Below the pieces are notes generated by a model. It saw only the letters and a program-made list of their open reading frames with translations, ran no database searches and had not been told where the DNA came from. 64,000 nt of DNA from Pseudomonas sp. B21-023 (GTDB taxonomy: Bacteria > Pseudomonadota > Gammaproteobacteria > Pseudomonadales > Pseudomonadaceae), in contig NZ_CP087190.1 of NCBI RefSeq assembly GCF_024749165.1, positions 1,448,001-1,512,000 on the forward strand, written 5' to 3'. How positions within the stretch are numbered: the first letter of the stretch is position 1; every line of letters starts with the position of its first letter. Both the position numbers and the translations under genes were made by a program. Shown piece by piece: positions 10,052 through 18,869 of the stretch.

Positions 10052-10768
10052 ATGCATCCTGAAGCTATTCGCGCGACCAATATCCTGGCCATCGAGGACG
10101 ACCCCGTGCTGGGTGCCTACCTGCACGAAGAACTGCGCCGCGGTGGTTTCCGAGTGACCTGGTGTCGCAGTGGCCTGGAAGGCCTCGAGGCGGCGGGGCG
10201 ACAGGTCTTCGACTTGGTTCTGCTGGATATCCTGCTGCCTGGCCTCAATGGCCTGGATGCCCTGGCCAGCCTGCGCCGACGCAGCGCCACGCCTGTCATC
10301 CTGATGTCCGCGCTGGGGGCCGAGGCCGACCGTATCAGCGGTTTCGAGCGGGGAGCGGACGACTACCTGCCGAAGCCTTTCAGTTTCGCCGAGCTGCGGG
10401 TGCGCATCGAGGCGATCCTGCGCCGGGTGGCCTTCGAGCGGCGTGCGCTGGTGCCAGGCGAGGCGGCGGCGGGGCAGTTGCGCTTCGATGAGCAGGCGGC
10501 CGATGTCTGCCTCGCTGGCGCCTGGGCCGGCCTGACCCCTAGTGAGTACCGCCTGCTCGACACCCTGCATCGCAGCCAGGATGAGGTGCTGAGCAAGCCG
10601 TTCCTTTATCAGCAGGTGCTGCAGCGTGGCTATTCGCGGCATGACCGCAGTCTGGACATGCATGTCAGCCAGATCCGCCGCAAGCTCAAGGCCATCGGCT
10701 ATCACGAGCGGCAGGTCCGCACCGTCTGGGGCAAGGGCTATGTGTTCGGCGTGGGCGAGGCCGACTGA
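10052..10768 (+). CDS. OmpR-family response regulator
   Basis: A 238-residue two-domain regulator. The receiver holds the acidic pair D16-D17, the phospho-acceptor D59 (LVLLDILLPG) and the conserved Lys in YLPKPFS near 107. The C-terminal winged helix shows the usual SLDMHVSQIRRKL recognition-helix region and the ending VRTVWGKGYVF. The partner kinase starts 3 nt after its stop. The equivalent slot in P. aeruginosa holds pirRS (ferric enterobactin response), but the signal here cannot be read from sequence and no TonB receptor gene adjoins, so I leave the symbol blank. No convincing Shine-Dalgarno is visible; the ATG coincides with the end of an inverted repeat. Confidence 0.87.
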   Translation: MHPEAIRATNILAIEDDPVLGAYLHEELRRGGFRVTWCRSGLEGLEAAGRQVFDLVLLDILLPGLNGLDALASLRRRSATPVILMSALGAEADRISGFERGADDYLPKPFSFAELRVRIEAILRRVAFERRALVPGEAAAGQLRFDEQAADVCLAGAWAGLTPSEYRLLDTLHRSQDEVLSKPFLYQQVLQRGYSRHDRSLDMHVSQIRRKLKAIGYHERQVRTVWGKGYVFGVGEAD

Positions 10769-10771
10769 ACC

Positions 10772-12172
10772 GTGCTCGATCGCCATTCGCTGTTCTGGAA
10801 ACTGACCGTCCTGCTGGTGGGCTTCTGTCTGCTCATGATCGGCCTCAGCTACAGCTGGGGTCGCCATATGGAGACCCAGGACGCCTTCCTTTCCGAACCT
10901 GCGCGTCAAGTGCTGCGGGGTTACGCGGCCGAGGCGGAGCAGGCCTGGCGCAGCGGCGGCGCTGACGGTGTCGACGCCTGGCTGGCCGGGATGCGTGGGC
11001 GCGAGCAAGGCTGGGTGGGGGTACTCGATGGCGACCTGCAGCCGTTGGGCAGTGCCGACCTGACCGCCGGGCAGGCCCAGCGCCTGACCCGTCTGCGCGG
11101 CGTCGATTGGCCGATGAGCCGGCGCAGTATCGGCCAGCCCTGGTTGCGCCTGCCGTTCCCCGGCGCGCCGGAGCAGGGCATGCTGGTGATCGAGCTGCCG
11201 GAACGCTTCAACCCGGGCCAGTACCGGTTGTTCTGGCGCATCGTCACCAACGGCATCATCCCTGGACTGTTTACCTTGCTGTTGTGTGTGGGCCTGTACC
11301 GCATGCTGATCGTGCCGCTCAATCAATTGCGGGAACAGGCCAGCGCGTGGCGCGCCGACCAGCTGGCGGCGCGCCTGGATTCGCGAACCACCCGGCGCAA
11401 GGACGAGTTGGGCGAACTGGCCCGTGCCTTTGATCAGATGGCCGAGCGCCTGCAGGGTACCGTGGCCTTGCAGCAGCAGTTGCTGCGCGACCTGTCCCAC
11501 GAGCTGCGCACGCCGCTCAGCCGCCTGCGCGTGGCCTGCGACGGCGAGACCGACCTGCAGCGCCTGCGCGAACGCCTGCACCGCGAGGTGGACGGCATGC
11601 AGCAGCTGGTCGAAGACACCTTGCAGCTGGCCTGGCAGGACGCCGAGCGCACCCCGCTGAACCTGGAGCCGATCCAGGTGCCGGCGCTGTGGGACGTGCT
11701 CAGCGAAAATGCCTGTTACGAAAGCGGCTGGGCACCTGGGCGGTTGCGCTGTGCGTTGCCGGCGGACTGCTGGGTGCGGGGCAGCCTCAACGACCTTGCC
11801 CAGGCGCTGGAGAACATGCTGCGCAACGCCATTCGGCACTCGCCCGAGGCGGGGGTGGTGCGTCTGGGCGGCTGGCGTGAAGGCGGGTATTGGCGTATCG
11901 ACCTGGAGGACGACGGCGGTGGCGTGGCCGAGGAAGACCTCGAGCGGATCTTCGCGCCGTTTTCCAGGTTGGATGGGGCACGGCCCGGGGACGGTGGCTT
12001 CGGCTTGGGCTTGAGCATTGCCCGCAATGCGATCCGCCGCCAGGGTGGGCTGGTGTGGGCGGTCAATGGCGAGCGTGGCCTGCGCCTGTGCATGCGCCTG
12101 CCTGCCCATGAAGCGGGGCCATCGGTTGGTCCGGCGCGGGCAAGCCCGCTGCCAGGAAGCCACTCCTTATAG
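10772..12172 (+). CDS. Sensor histidine kinase, partner of the upstream regulator
   Basis: A 466-residue membrane kinase. TM1 lies at about 10-27, a periplasmic sensor at 30-155, TM2 at about 158-180, HAMP to 235, then HisKA with H243 (DLSHELRTPLS) and a HATPase domain with an N-box (ENMLRNAIRHS), a DDGGG G1 box and a GFGLGLSIA G2 box. The start is GTG at 10772, 3 nt after the regulator's stop. The last 14 codons (about 453-466) are encoded by a REP-like sequence and look unrelated to kinase sequence, so the original C terminus was probably altered by REP insertion or read-through. The family resembles PfeS/PirS-type kinases; the ligand is unknown. Confidence 0.85.
   Translation: MLDRHSLFWKLTVLLVGFCLLMIGLSYSWGRHMETQDAFLSEPARQVLRGYAAEAEQAWRSGGADGVDAWLAGMRGREQGWVGVLDGDLQPLGSADLTAGQAQRLTRLRGVDWPMSRRSIGQPWLRLPFPGAPEQGMLVIELPERFNPGQYRLFWRIVTNGIIPGLFTLLLCVGLYRMLIVPLNQLREQASAWRADQLAARLDSRTTRRKDELGELARAFDQMAERLQGTVALQQQLLRDLSHELRTPLSRLRVACDGETDLQRLRERLHREVDGMQQLVEDTLQLAWQDAERTPLNLEPIQVPALWDVLSENACYESGWAPGRLRCALPADCWVRGSLNDLAQALENMLRNAIRHSPEAGVVRLGGWREGGYWRIDLEDDGGGVAEEDLERIFAPFSRLDGARPGDGGFGLGLSIARNAIRRQGGLVWAVNGERGLRLCMRLPAHEAGPSVGPARASPLPGSHSL
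12131..12153. repeat. REP copy inside the 3' end of the kinase gene
   Basis: The stretch gcgcgggcaagcccgctgcc matches the REP core with few changes and is translated in frame as the C-terminal residues ARASPLPG. It is the only REP in the window that lies inside a coding region. Confidence 0.65.
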
Positions 12173-12266
12173 CTAGCCGCTATAACCACCGACAATTGCG
12201 TGATATGGCCGCGCCGGGTTTGCCGGTATGATAGGCGCCCCTGCCGTCCGGATTGCGAAAACGCCC

Positions 12267-13166
12267 ATGACCCTGCAGTACCCAACCATCGCCGACTGCG
12301 TCGGCCATACGCCGCTGGTTCGCCTGCAGCGCATCGCCGGGAACACCAGCAATACCTTGCTGCTCAAGCTCGAAGGCAACAACCCGGCAGGTTCGGTCAA
12401 GGACCGCCCGGCGTTGTCGATGATCACCCGTGCCGAACTGCGTGGCCAGATCAAGCCTGGCGACACCCTCATCGAAGCCACCTCCGGCAATACCGGCATC
12501 GCCCTGGCCATGGCAGCGGCGATCAAGGGCTACAAGATGATCCTGATCATGCCGGACAACTCCACCGCCGAACGCAAGGCGGCCATGACCGCCTATGGCG
12601 CCGAGCTGATCCTGGTGACCAAGGAAGAGGGCATGGAAGGGGCTCGCGATCTCGCGGAAAAACTGCAGGCCGAAGGCCGTGGGCTGGTGCTTGACCAGTT
12701 CGCCAACGGCGACAACCCGATCGCGCACTACAACAGCACGGGCCCGGAGATCTGGCAGCAGACCCAGGGCACGATCACCCACTTCGTCAGCTCCATGGGC
12801 ACGACCGGCACCATCATGGGCTGTTCGCAGTACCTCAAGGAGCAGAACCCGGCGGTGCAGATCATTGGCCTGCAGCCGATGGAAGGCTCGGCCATTCCGG
12901 GCATTCGCCGTTGGCCCCACGAGTACCTGCCGAAGATCTTCGACGCCACCCGGGTCGACCGCGTGGTCGACATGTCCCAGCAGGAGGCCGAGGAAACCAC
13001 CCGTCGCCTGGCCCGCGAAGAGGGCATTTTCTGTGGCGTATCCTCCGGCGGGGCGGTGGCGGCGATGCTGCGCCTGTCCCGTGAAGTCGAGAACGCGGTG
13101 ATGGTCGCCATCATCTGCGACCGCGGCGACCGTTACCTTTCCACCGGCCTGTTCGATCCGACCTGA
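12267..13166 (+). CDS. cysM: Cysteine synthase B
   Basis: A 299-residue PLP enzyme making cysteine (or S-sulfocysteine) from O-acetylserine and sulfide or thiosulfate. The PLP lysine is K45 in AGSVKDRP, the substrate loop SGNTG is at 73-77, and the phosphate-binding GTTGTIMG is near 178. The motif NSTGPEIW near 154 is typical of CysM. The ATG at 12267 begins [13 protein letters not shown], the usual N terminus; an ATG at 12228 would add 13 residues. It overlaps rlmD by one base (TGATG), so these two are cotranscribed. Confidence 0.95.
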   Translation: MTLQYPTIADCVGHTPLVRLQRIAGNTSNTLLLKLEGNNPAGSVKDRPALSMITRAELRGQIKPGDTLIEATSGNTGIALAMAAAIKGYKMILIMPDNSTAERKAAMTAYGAELILVTKEEGMEGARDLAEKLQAEGRGLVLDQFANGDNPIAHYNSTGPEIWQQTQGTITHFVSSMGTTGTIMGCSQYLKEQNPAVQIIGLQPMEGSAIPGIRRWPHEYLPKIFDATRVDRVVDMSQQEAEETTRRLAREEGIFCGVSSGGAVAAMLRLSREVENAVMVAIICDRGDRYLSTGLFDPT

Positions 13167-14524
13167 TGTCCAGAAAGAAAAGCAACACCGGCCTGCGCTT
13201 CCAGCCGGCCGGCGGCAACCGCGCCGCACAAGTGCCGGTGGGCAAGAAGCAGCGCCTGCTGATCGAGCGCGTGGCCGGTGACGGCCGCGGCATCGCCTTC
13301 AGCGAGGGGCGCACCTGGTTCGTCAGCGGCGCGCTGGGTGGCGAGGACGTCGAGGCGCGGGTACTTGCCGCGCGCGGCAAGGTGGTCGAGGCGCGCCTGG
13401 AGCGGGTGTTCCAGGCCAGCCCCGAGCGCCGTGAAGCGCCTTGCCGGCATTACGCCCGCTGTGGTGGCTGCAACCTCCAGCACCTGCCCCATGACAGCCA
13501 GCTGGCGCTCAAGCAGCGCCTGCTCGCCGAGCAGTTGCAGCGGGTGGCCGGCGTGCAGCCCGAAGAGTGGGCTGTTCCCTTGTGCGGACCGGAATTCGGC
13601 TACCGCCGCCGGGCGCGAGTAGCGGTACGCTGGGATACCAAGGCGCGTCAGCTGGAGGTCGGTTTCCGCGCCGAGGCCAGCCAGGACATCGTTGCCATCG
13701 ACGACTGCGCGGTGCTGGTACAGCCCTTGCAGGCGATCATGCGCCACCTGCCGACCGTGTTGCGCAGCTTGAGCAAGCCGCAGGCGCTGGGGCATGTGGA
13801 GCTGTTCAGCGGTACCGCCGAGGCGGTGTTGGTACGGCATGTGGCGCCATTGCCAAGTGAAGACCTGGCGCGGCTCGAGGCATTCTGCCGCGAAGCCGGC
13901 GCCCAGTTGTGGCTACAAGGCGAGGGCGAGCCGGCACCGGTGGAGGCCACGGCGCAACTGGGCTTTGCCCTGGAGCCCTGGGGCTTGGAGCTGGCCTGGC
14001 GACCGGGCGACTTCGTCCAGGTCAATGCCCAGGTCAATACCTTGATGATCCAGCAGGCTTTGGCCTGGCTGGCGCCCCAGGCGCATGAGCGGGTGCTGGA
14101 CCTGTTCTGCGGCCTGGGCAACTTTGCCTTGCCCCTGGCGCGTCAGGCGCGCGAGGTGGTGGCGGTGGAAGGCGTGCAGGCGATGGTCAGCCGTGCCGAG
14201 GCCAACGCCCACGCCAACAATGTGCATAACGCACGGTTTTTTCAGACCGATTTATCGCAGCCTTTGGCGGGCGCCGGATGGGCTGCCGAGGGCTTTTCTG
14301 CGGTACTCTTGGATCCACCGCGCGACGGGGCTTTCGAGGTGGTGCAGGGCATCGCCCGGCTGGGTGCGAAACGGCTGGTCTACGTATCGTGCAATCCGGC
14401 CACGCTGGCGCGTGACGCGCAAGTGCTGGTCGGGCAGGGGTACCGGTTAAAAAGGGCCGGGATTCTCGACATGTTTCCTCAGACGGCGCATGTCGAGGCC
14501 ATGGCGTTATTCGAAGTGGGCTAG
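13166..14524 (+). CDS. rlmD: 23S rRNA (uracil-1939-C5)-methyltransferase RlmD
   Basis: RlmD (RumA) uses S-adenosylmethionine to methylate U1939 of 23S rRNA. The 452 residues comprise an N-terminal TRAM domain (about 20-80), the iron-sulfur cysteines in [10 protein letters not shown] near 91-102, and a Rossmann methyltransferase domain with [13 protein letters not shown] near 308. The catalytic loop [10 protein letters not shown] near 408 carries the nucleophilic Cys, and an acidic residue in the GIDMFP-type ending, here [12 protein letters not shown], is present. It starts on the last base of cysM. Length and motif set are typical, and no alteration was seen. Confidence 0.95.
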   Translation: MSRKKSNTGLRFQPAGGNRAAQVPVGKKQRLLIERVAGDGRGIAFSEGRTWFVSGALGGEDVEARVLAARGKVVEARLERVFQASPERREAPCRHYARCGGCNLQHLPHDSQLALKQRLLAEQLQRVAGVQPEEWAVPLCGPEFGYRRRARVAVRWDTKARQLEVGFRAEASQDIVAIDDCAVLVQPLQAIMRHLPTVLRSLSKPQALGHVELFSGTAEAVLVRHVAPLPSEDLARLEAFCREAGAQLWLQGEGEPAPVEATAQLGFALEPWGLELAWRPGDFVQVNAQVNTLMIQQALAWLAPQAHERVLDLFCGLGNFALPLARQAREVVAVEGVQAMVSRAEANAHANNVHNARFFQTDLSQPLAGAGWAAEGFSAVLLDPPRDGAFEVVQGIARLGAKRLVYVSCNPATLARDAQVLVGQGYRLKRAGILDMFPQTAHVEAMALFEVG

Positions 14525-14623
14525 CCGGGCTGGCCCTCTTGGTGCGGCCTTCAGGGAGTGAGGGGCGCACAGGTGATAGCCAGTGCACCCGCGTGGTGCG
14601 CTGTATGGAAAGGTAAAGCAAAG

Positions 14624-16864
14624 ATGGTACAGGTGAGAGTGCACCAGCCGGTCAACAACGACGGCAGTATCAATCTCGAAGCATGGCTCGATCATGTGGT
14701 GAGCGTCGATTCGCAACTCGATCGCCCGGGGTTGAAAGAGGCCTGCGAGTTTGCCCACGAGGTCGAGAAGAAAGGCAACCCGGCCAAGCATTCCTGGGCC
14801 GATGGCACGTCCAGTTTCCAGGCGGGGCTCGAGATCGCCGAAATCCTCGCCGACCTCAAGCTCGACCAGGATTCCCTGGTGGCGGCGGTCATCTACCGTT
14901 CGGTGCGCGAAGGCAAGGTGACCTTGGCCGAGGTCGGCCAGCGCTTCGGGCCGGTGGTGTCCAAGCTGATCGACGGCGTGCTGCGCATGGCGGCCATCAG
15001 TGCCAGCCTCAGCCCGCGCCAGTCGCTGGTGCTCGGCTCCCAGGCGCAGGTCGAGAACCTGCGCAAGATGCTCGTGGCGATGGTCGACGACGTGCGCGTG
15101 GCGCTGATCAAGCTGGCCGAACGCACCTGCGCCATCCGGGCGGTGAAGTCCGCCGATGACGAGAAACGCCTGCGCGTGGCCCGCGAGGTGTTCGACATCT
15201 ATGCGCCGCTGGCGCACCGCCTGGGTATCGGCCATATCAAGTGGGAACTCGAGGACCTGTCGTTCCGCTACCTCGAGCCCGACCAGTACAAGCAGATCGC
15301 CAAGTTGCTGCACGAGCGCCGGCTGGACCGCGAGCGTTTCATCAGCGATGTGATGAACCAGTTGCAGAACGAGCTGCTGGCCACCGGTGTCAACGCCGAT
15401 ATCAGTGGCCGGGCGAAACACATCTATTCGATCTGGCGCAAGATGCAGCGCAAGGGCCTGGAGTTCAGCCAGATCTACGACGTGCGTGCGGTACGCGTGC
15501 TGGTGCCGGAAGTGCGCGACTGCTACACCGCGCTGGGCATCGTCCACACCCTGTGGCGGCACATTCCGAAAGAGTTCGACGATTACATCGCCAACCCCAA
15601 GGAAAACGGCTATCGCTCCCTGCACACCGCGGTGATCGGCCCCGAGGGCAAGGTGCTCGAGGTACAGATCCGCACCCATGGCATGCACGAGGAAGCCGAG
15701 CTGGGCGTCTGCGCCCACTGGCGCTACAAGGGTACCGACGTCAAGCCCAGCTCGAACCACTACGAAGAGAAGATCTCCTGGTTGCGCCAGGTGCTGGAGT
15801 GGCATGAGGAACTGGGCGATATCGGCGGCCTGGCCGAACAGCTACGCGTCGATATCGAGCCGGACCGCGTCTACGTGTTCACCCCCGACGGCCACGCGAT
15901 CGACCTGCCCAAGGGTTCCACGCCGCTGGACTTCGCCTACCGGGTGCACACCGAGATCGGCCACAACTGCCGTGGCGCCAAGATCAACGGGCGCATCGTG
16001 CCGCTGAACTACAGCCTGCAGACCGGCGAGCAGGTGGAGATCATCACCAGCAAGCACGGCAGCCCGAGCCGCGACTGGCTGAACTCCAACCTGGGCTACG
16101 TGACCACCTCACGGGCCCGGGCCAAGATCGTCCATTGGTTCAAGCTGCAGGCCCGCGACCAGAACGTCGCCGCCGGCAAGACCCTGCTCGAGCGTGAGCT
16201 GTCGCGTCTGGGCCTGCCGCAGGTGGACTTCGAGCGCCTGGCCGAGAAGGCCAACGTCAAGACCGCCGAGGACATGTTCGCCGCCCTCGGTGCCGGCGAC
16301 CTGCGCCTGGCGCATATGGTCAACGCCGCCCAGCAGTTGCTCGAACCCGAGCGCCTGGAGCCGGTCGAGCTGATCCCGCGCCAGGCGCGGGGCATCCGTT
16401 CGGGCAAGCGCAACGACATCCAGATCCAGGGCGTCGGCAACCTGCTCACGCAGATGGCCGGCTGCTGCCAGCCGCTGCCGGGCGATGCCATCGTCGGCTA
16501 CATCACCCAGGGTCGTGGCGTGAGCATTCACCGCCAGGACTGCGCTTCGGTGCTGCAGTTGGCGGGCAAGGAGCCGGAGCGCATGATCCAGGTCAGCTGG
16601 GGGCCGATCCCGGTGCAGACCTACCCGGTCGACATCATCATCCGTGCCTACGACCGCCCGGGTTTGCTGCGCGACGTGTCGCAGGTGCTGCTCAACGAGA
16701 AGATCAACGTGCTGGCGGTCAACACCCGCTCGAACAAGGAAGACAACACCGCCTTGATGTCGCTGACCATCGAGATCCCTGGGCTGGACGCCCTCGGGCG
16801 CCTGCTTGGCAGGATCTCGCAGTTGCCCAACATCATCGAGACGCGGCGTAACCGTACCCCTTGA
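14624..16864 (+). CDS. relA: (p)ppGpp synthetase RelA
   Basis: RelA makes (p)ppGpp on stalled ribosomes from ATP and GTP/GDP. The 746-residue protein has an N-terminal pseudo-hydrolase domain in which the HDxxED motif of SpoT is replaced by YRSVRE (91-96). This marks it as a synthetase-only RelA. The synthetase domain (about 240-350) includes DVRAVRVLV and NGYRSLHT. A TGS domain begins at YVFTPDGHAIDLP near 416, followed by a helical/zinc-finger region with the CC motif (AGCCQPLPGD) and a C-terminal ACT domain. The start at 14624 gives the standard N terminus MVQVRVHQP. It stands between rlmD and mazG, as usual in Pseudomonas. Confidence 0.96.
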   Translation: MVQVRVHQPVNNDGSINLEAWLDHVVSVDSQLDRPGLKEACEFAHEVEKKGNPAKHSWADGTSSFQAGLEIAEILADLKLDQDSLVAAVIYRSVREGKVTLAEVGQRFGPVVSKLIDGVLRMAAISASLSPRQSLVLGSQAQVENLRKMLVAMVDDVRVALIKLAERTCAIRAVKSADDEKRLRVAREVFDIYAPLAHRLGIGHIKWELEDLSFRYLEPDQYKQIAKLLHERRLDRERFISDVMNQLQNELLATGVNADISGRAKHIYSIWRKMQRKGLEFSQIYDVRAVRVLVPEVRDCYTALGIVHTLWRHIPKEFDDYIANPKENGYRSLHTAVIGPEGKVLEVQIRTHGMHEEAELGVCAHWRYKGTDVKPSSNHYEEKISWLRQVLEWHEELGDIGGLAEQLRVDIEPDRVYVFTPDGHAIDLPKGSTPLDFAYRVHTEIGHNCRGAKINGRIVPLNYSLQTGEQVEIITSKHGSPSRDWLNSNLGYVTTSRARAKIVHWFKLQARDQNVAAGKTLLERELSRLGLPQVDFERLAEKANVKTAEDMFAALGAGDLRLAHMVNAAQQLLEPERLEPVELIPRQARGIRSGKRNDIQIQGVGNLLTQMAGCCQPLPGDAIVGYITQGRGVSIHRQDCASVLQLAGKEPERMIQVSWGPIPVQTYPVDIIIRAYDRPGLLRDVSQVLLNEKINVLAVNTRSNKEDNTALMSLTIEIPGLDALGRLLGRISQLPNIIETRRNRTP

Positions 16865-16873
16865 GACAGAACG

Positions 16874-16890
16874 GGGCCGCTGTGCGGCCC
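16874..16890 (+). terminator. Hairpin after relA
   Basis: gggccgc (16874-16880) and gcggccc (16884-16890) form a perfect stem with a tgt loop, 10 nt beyond the relA stop. No U-run follows; the BIME begins directly after it. Confidence 0.5.
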
Positions 16891-16954
16891 ATCGCTGGCA
16901 AGCCAGCTCCCACAGGTACGGCATAACCCTGTGGGAGCCGGCTTGTCGGCGATC
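16889..16954. repeat. BIME (two facing REPs)
   Basis: The segment catcgctggcaagccagctc is mirrored by gagccggcttgtcggcgat (to 16954) with a short linker. This is the cgccggcaagccggctccca class of REP. It lies between relA and mazG. Confidence 0.8.
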
Positions 16955-16987
16955 GAGGGCAAGGCCCTCGCTGAGGAAAAGATATTC

Positions 16988-17821
16988 ATGACCTACACCC
17001 TCGACGACCTGCTGCACCTGATGGCCCGCCTGCGCGACCCGCAATACGGTTGCCCCTGGGACCTCAAGCAGGACTACGCCAGCATCGTCCCGCACACGAT
17101 CGAAGAGGCCTATGAAGTGGCCGACACCATCGAGCGCGGCGACTTCGAGCACCTGCAGGGCGAGCTGGGCGACCTGCTGTTCCAGGTGGTCTACTACAGC
17201 CAGCTGGCACGGGAAGAAGGGCGTTTCGAGTTCGACGGCGTGGTCGATGCGATCACCCGCAAGCTGATCCGCCGCCACCCCCATGTATTCCCCACCGGCG
17301 AGCTCTATGCGCCGCTGGACACCCCCATGCTGGACGAGGCCCAGGTCAAGTCGCGCTGGGAAGAGATCAAGGCCGAGGAGCGCGCCGAGAAGAGCGAGCC
17401 TGAACAGCTCTCGCTGCTCGACGATGTGCCGGCGGCCTTGCCTGCGCTGTCACGGGCGGCCAAGCTGCAGAAGCGCGCCGCCACGGTCGGCTTCGACTGG
17501 CCGGACGCGCTGCCGGTGCTGGACAAGGTGCGCGAGGAGCTCGACGAAGTGCTGCAGGCCATGGCCGATGGCGACAGCGATGCGCTTGAAGATGAGCTGG
17601 GCGACCTGCTGTTCGCCACCGTCAACCTGGCCCGCCATCTGCGCCACGACCCGGAAAACGCCTTGCGCCGCGCCAATCGCAAATTCGAGCGGCGCTTCCG
17701 ATTCATCGAACAGGCATTGCGCGAGCAGGGCCTGAACATCCAAGATCGTACCCTCGACGAGCTGGACGCCCTGTGGGGCGAGGCCAAGCGTCAGGAAAAG
17801 AACCTGCCCAGCTGCGGCTGA
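16988..17821 (+). CDS. mazG: Nucleoside triphosphate pyrophosphohydrolase MazG
   Basis: MazG hydrolyses (d)NTPs to monophosphates and pyrophosphate and, in E. coli, dampens ppGpp build-up. The 277-residue protein has two tandem MazG helical domains. The first carries EEAYE and ELGDLLFQVV (about 39-72) with a C-P-W-D entry motif at 19-22; the second carries EELDEVLQ and DELGDLLFATVNLAR (about 180-220). The metal-binding ExxE...ExxD pattern is intact in both. The ATG at 16988 yields MTYTLDDLLHLM, the usual N terminus. Its position behind relA links it to alarmone metabolism, though a BIME separates them. Confidence 0.93.
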   Translation: MTYTLDDLLHLMARLRDPQYGCPWDLKQDYASIVPHTIEEAYEVADTIERGDFEHLQGELGDLLFQVVYYSQLAREEGRFEFDGVVDAITRKLIRRHPHVFPTGELYAPLDTPMLDEAQVKSRWEEIKAEERAEKSEPEQLSLLDDVPAALPALSRAAKLQKRAATVGFDWPDALPVLDKVREELDEVLQAMADGDSDALEDELGDLLFATVNLARHLRHDPENALRRANRKFERRFRFIEQALREQGLNIQDRTLDELDALWGEAKRQEKNLPSCG

Positions 17822-17847
17822 GCTGATGCATAAGTGAGTGAACTTCC

Positions 17848-18387
17848 ATGAGCCTTTCCCTTCGCGACCAATTGCTCAAAGCCGGTCTGGTCAACCAGAA
17901 ACAGGTTTCTCAGACCAACAAGGCCGAGAAAAAACAGAAACGCCTGGAGCACAAGGGCCAGGCCGAGGTGGACGACAGCCAGCAGCGCCTGGCCAAGGAA
18001 GCCCTGGCCGAGAAAGCCCGAAAAGACCAGGAGCTGAACCGCCAGGTCCAGGAAAAAGCCGAGCAGAAGGCCCGTGCCGCGCAGATCAAGCAATTGATCG
18101 AGGCGACCCGCCTGCCCAAGCTGAATACCGAGGACTACTACAACTTCGTCGATGACAAGAAGGTCAAGCGCATCGCCGTCAACGCGCTGATGCGCAGCAA
18201 ACTGAGCAACGGCGCACTGGCCGTCGTCGCCCATGGCGGTGGCTACGAAGTGATTCCACGCGAGGCGGCGGTGAAGATCCAGGAGCGCGACCCCAATCGC
18301 ATCCTGCTGCTCAACACCCATGTCGAGGAGGCGGACGAGGACGACCCGTACGCAGCCTACAAGATCCCTGACGATCTGATGTGGTAA
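17848..18387 (+). CDS. DUF2058 family protein (YaiL-like)
   Basis: A 179-residue cytoplasmic protein of DUF2058. Residues 1-100 are highly charged and helical, rich in Lys, Glu and Gln (a likely coiled coil, with the opening MSLSLRDQLLKAGLVN). Residues 105-179 form a compact domain with TEDYYNFVDDKKVKRIAVN. The E. coli relative YaiL is a nucleoprotein or polysome-associated protein of unclear role. It follows mazG by 26 nt and ends in a strong intrinsic terminator, so it is the last gene of the cysM-to-here plus-strand run. Confidence 0.85.
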   Translation: MSLSLRDQLLKAGLVNQKQVSQTNKAEKKQKRLEHKGQAEVDDSQQRLAKEALAEKARKDQELNRQVQEKAEQKARAAQIKQLIEATRLPKLNTEDYYNFVDDKKVKRIAVNALMRSKLSNGALAVVAHGGGYEVIPREAAVKIQERDPNRILLLNTHVEEADEDDPYAAYKIPDDLMW

Positions 18388-18392
18388 GCATG

Positions 18393-18418
18393 AAAAACCC
18401 CGCCTAGGCGGGGTTTTT
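18393..18418 (+). terminator. Strong intrinsic terminator after the DUF2058 gene
   Basis: A perfect 26-bp palindrome: aaaaaccccgcc, then tag-centred, then gcggggttttt, followed by cgttt. It starts 5 nt after the stop codon at 18387. Because it has A and T runs on both sides, it can also work for the convergent small gene ending at 18434. Confidence 0.9.
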
Positions 18419-18433
18419 CGTTTGAAGGGGGTG

Positions 18434-18616
18434 TTATTGCGACGGTCGCTGGTTCTCTAGGTATTCCAGCTCCATGCGGTACTGCTGGGCTTGCTGCTCA
18501 TCATGGAACATACCGACCAGTTGGCCCTGTTGATGCACATCCCAGATCCGCACACCAGCGGCCAGGCCTTCGTGGGACATTTTCGATTCGTCGCGTTCGG
18601 TTACTTGGACTGTCAT
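18434..18616 (-). CDS. Small conserved hypothetical protein (60 aa)
   Basis: Function not recognised. The 60-residue, soluble, acidic protein begins MTVQVTERDESKMSH and contains the GVRIWDVHQQGQLVGMFHDE block, which reads like a small beta-meander. It then has a Gln/Glu-rich helix. The start is well supported by GGAG with a 7-nt spacer (18624-18627 region). It is a single gene convergent with DUF2058, sharing the terminator palindrome. Codon use matches its neighbours. Confidence 0.7.
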   Translation of the reverse strand: MTVQVTERDESKMSHEGLAAGVRIWDVHQQGQLVGMFHDEQQAQQYRMELEYLENQRPSQ

Positions 18617-18726
18617 CGTTAAACTCCACTGCTTCAGTTGGCTGCGACAGCGTGTCGCACACCCTCTTTATAGAGTTTGTTAGCAGGCTAAGTAAATAAA
18701 ACAGCGATGAAACAAGTTTCATGAAT

Positions 18727-18803
18727 GGGCCAATCGCGGGGCAAGCCCGCTCCCACGAATCGAGCACAAATACGTGGGAGCGGGCTTGCCCCGCGATTGG
18801 GCG
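18727..18803. repeat. BIME (two facing REPs, cgcggggcaag class)
   Basis: Left arm 18727-18757 and right arm 18773-18803 are perfect reverse complements over about 29 bp, with a 15-nt linker. They carry the full core cgcggggcaagcccgctccc. It lies in the 253-nt gap between the 60-aa gene and the DUF3108 gene. Confidence 0.9.
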
Positions 18804-18818
18804 ATACAGGCACTCACC

Positions 18819-18849
18819 AAAAAAGAAGCCCCGCACAAGGCGGGGCTTC
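18819..18849 (-). terminator. Intrinsic terminator for the purM-purN-DUF3108 operon
   Basis: gaagccccgc (18825-18834) and gcggggcttc (18840-18849) form a 10-bp stem. On the minus strand it is followed by a run of six U (aaaaaa at 18819-18824). It lies 20 nt past the DUF3108 stop codon. Confidence 0.9.
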
Positions 18850-18869
18850 GGGTATTGCAGGCAGCGCTA

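Noticed and set aside
7650..10157. Long open frame on the plus strand opposite gacS
   Set aside because: It is the GC-rich antisense shadow of gacS: it lacks a ribosome site and its product is Ala/Gly/Gln/Val-rich with no recognisable domain.
9977..12163. Long minus-strand open frame opposite the two-component genes
   Set aside because: Composition and lack of domain match mark it as antisense; the plus strand has complete regulator and kinase motifs.
10052..12172. Calling the two-component pair pirRS
   Set aside because: The position matches, but no TonB receptor gene or Fur box is adjacent and the signal cannot be read; the symbol was left blank.
14507..15805. Minus-strand open frame opposite relA
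   Set aside because: Overlaps the well-defined relA N-terminal half and has a shadow-type composition.
14624..16864. A SpoT-type bifunctional hydrolase
   Set aside because: The HDxxED motif is replaced by YRSVRE, so a synthetase-only RelA is favoured.
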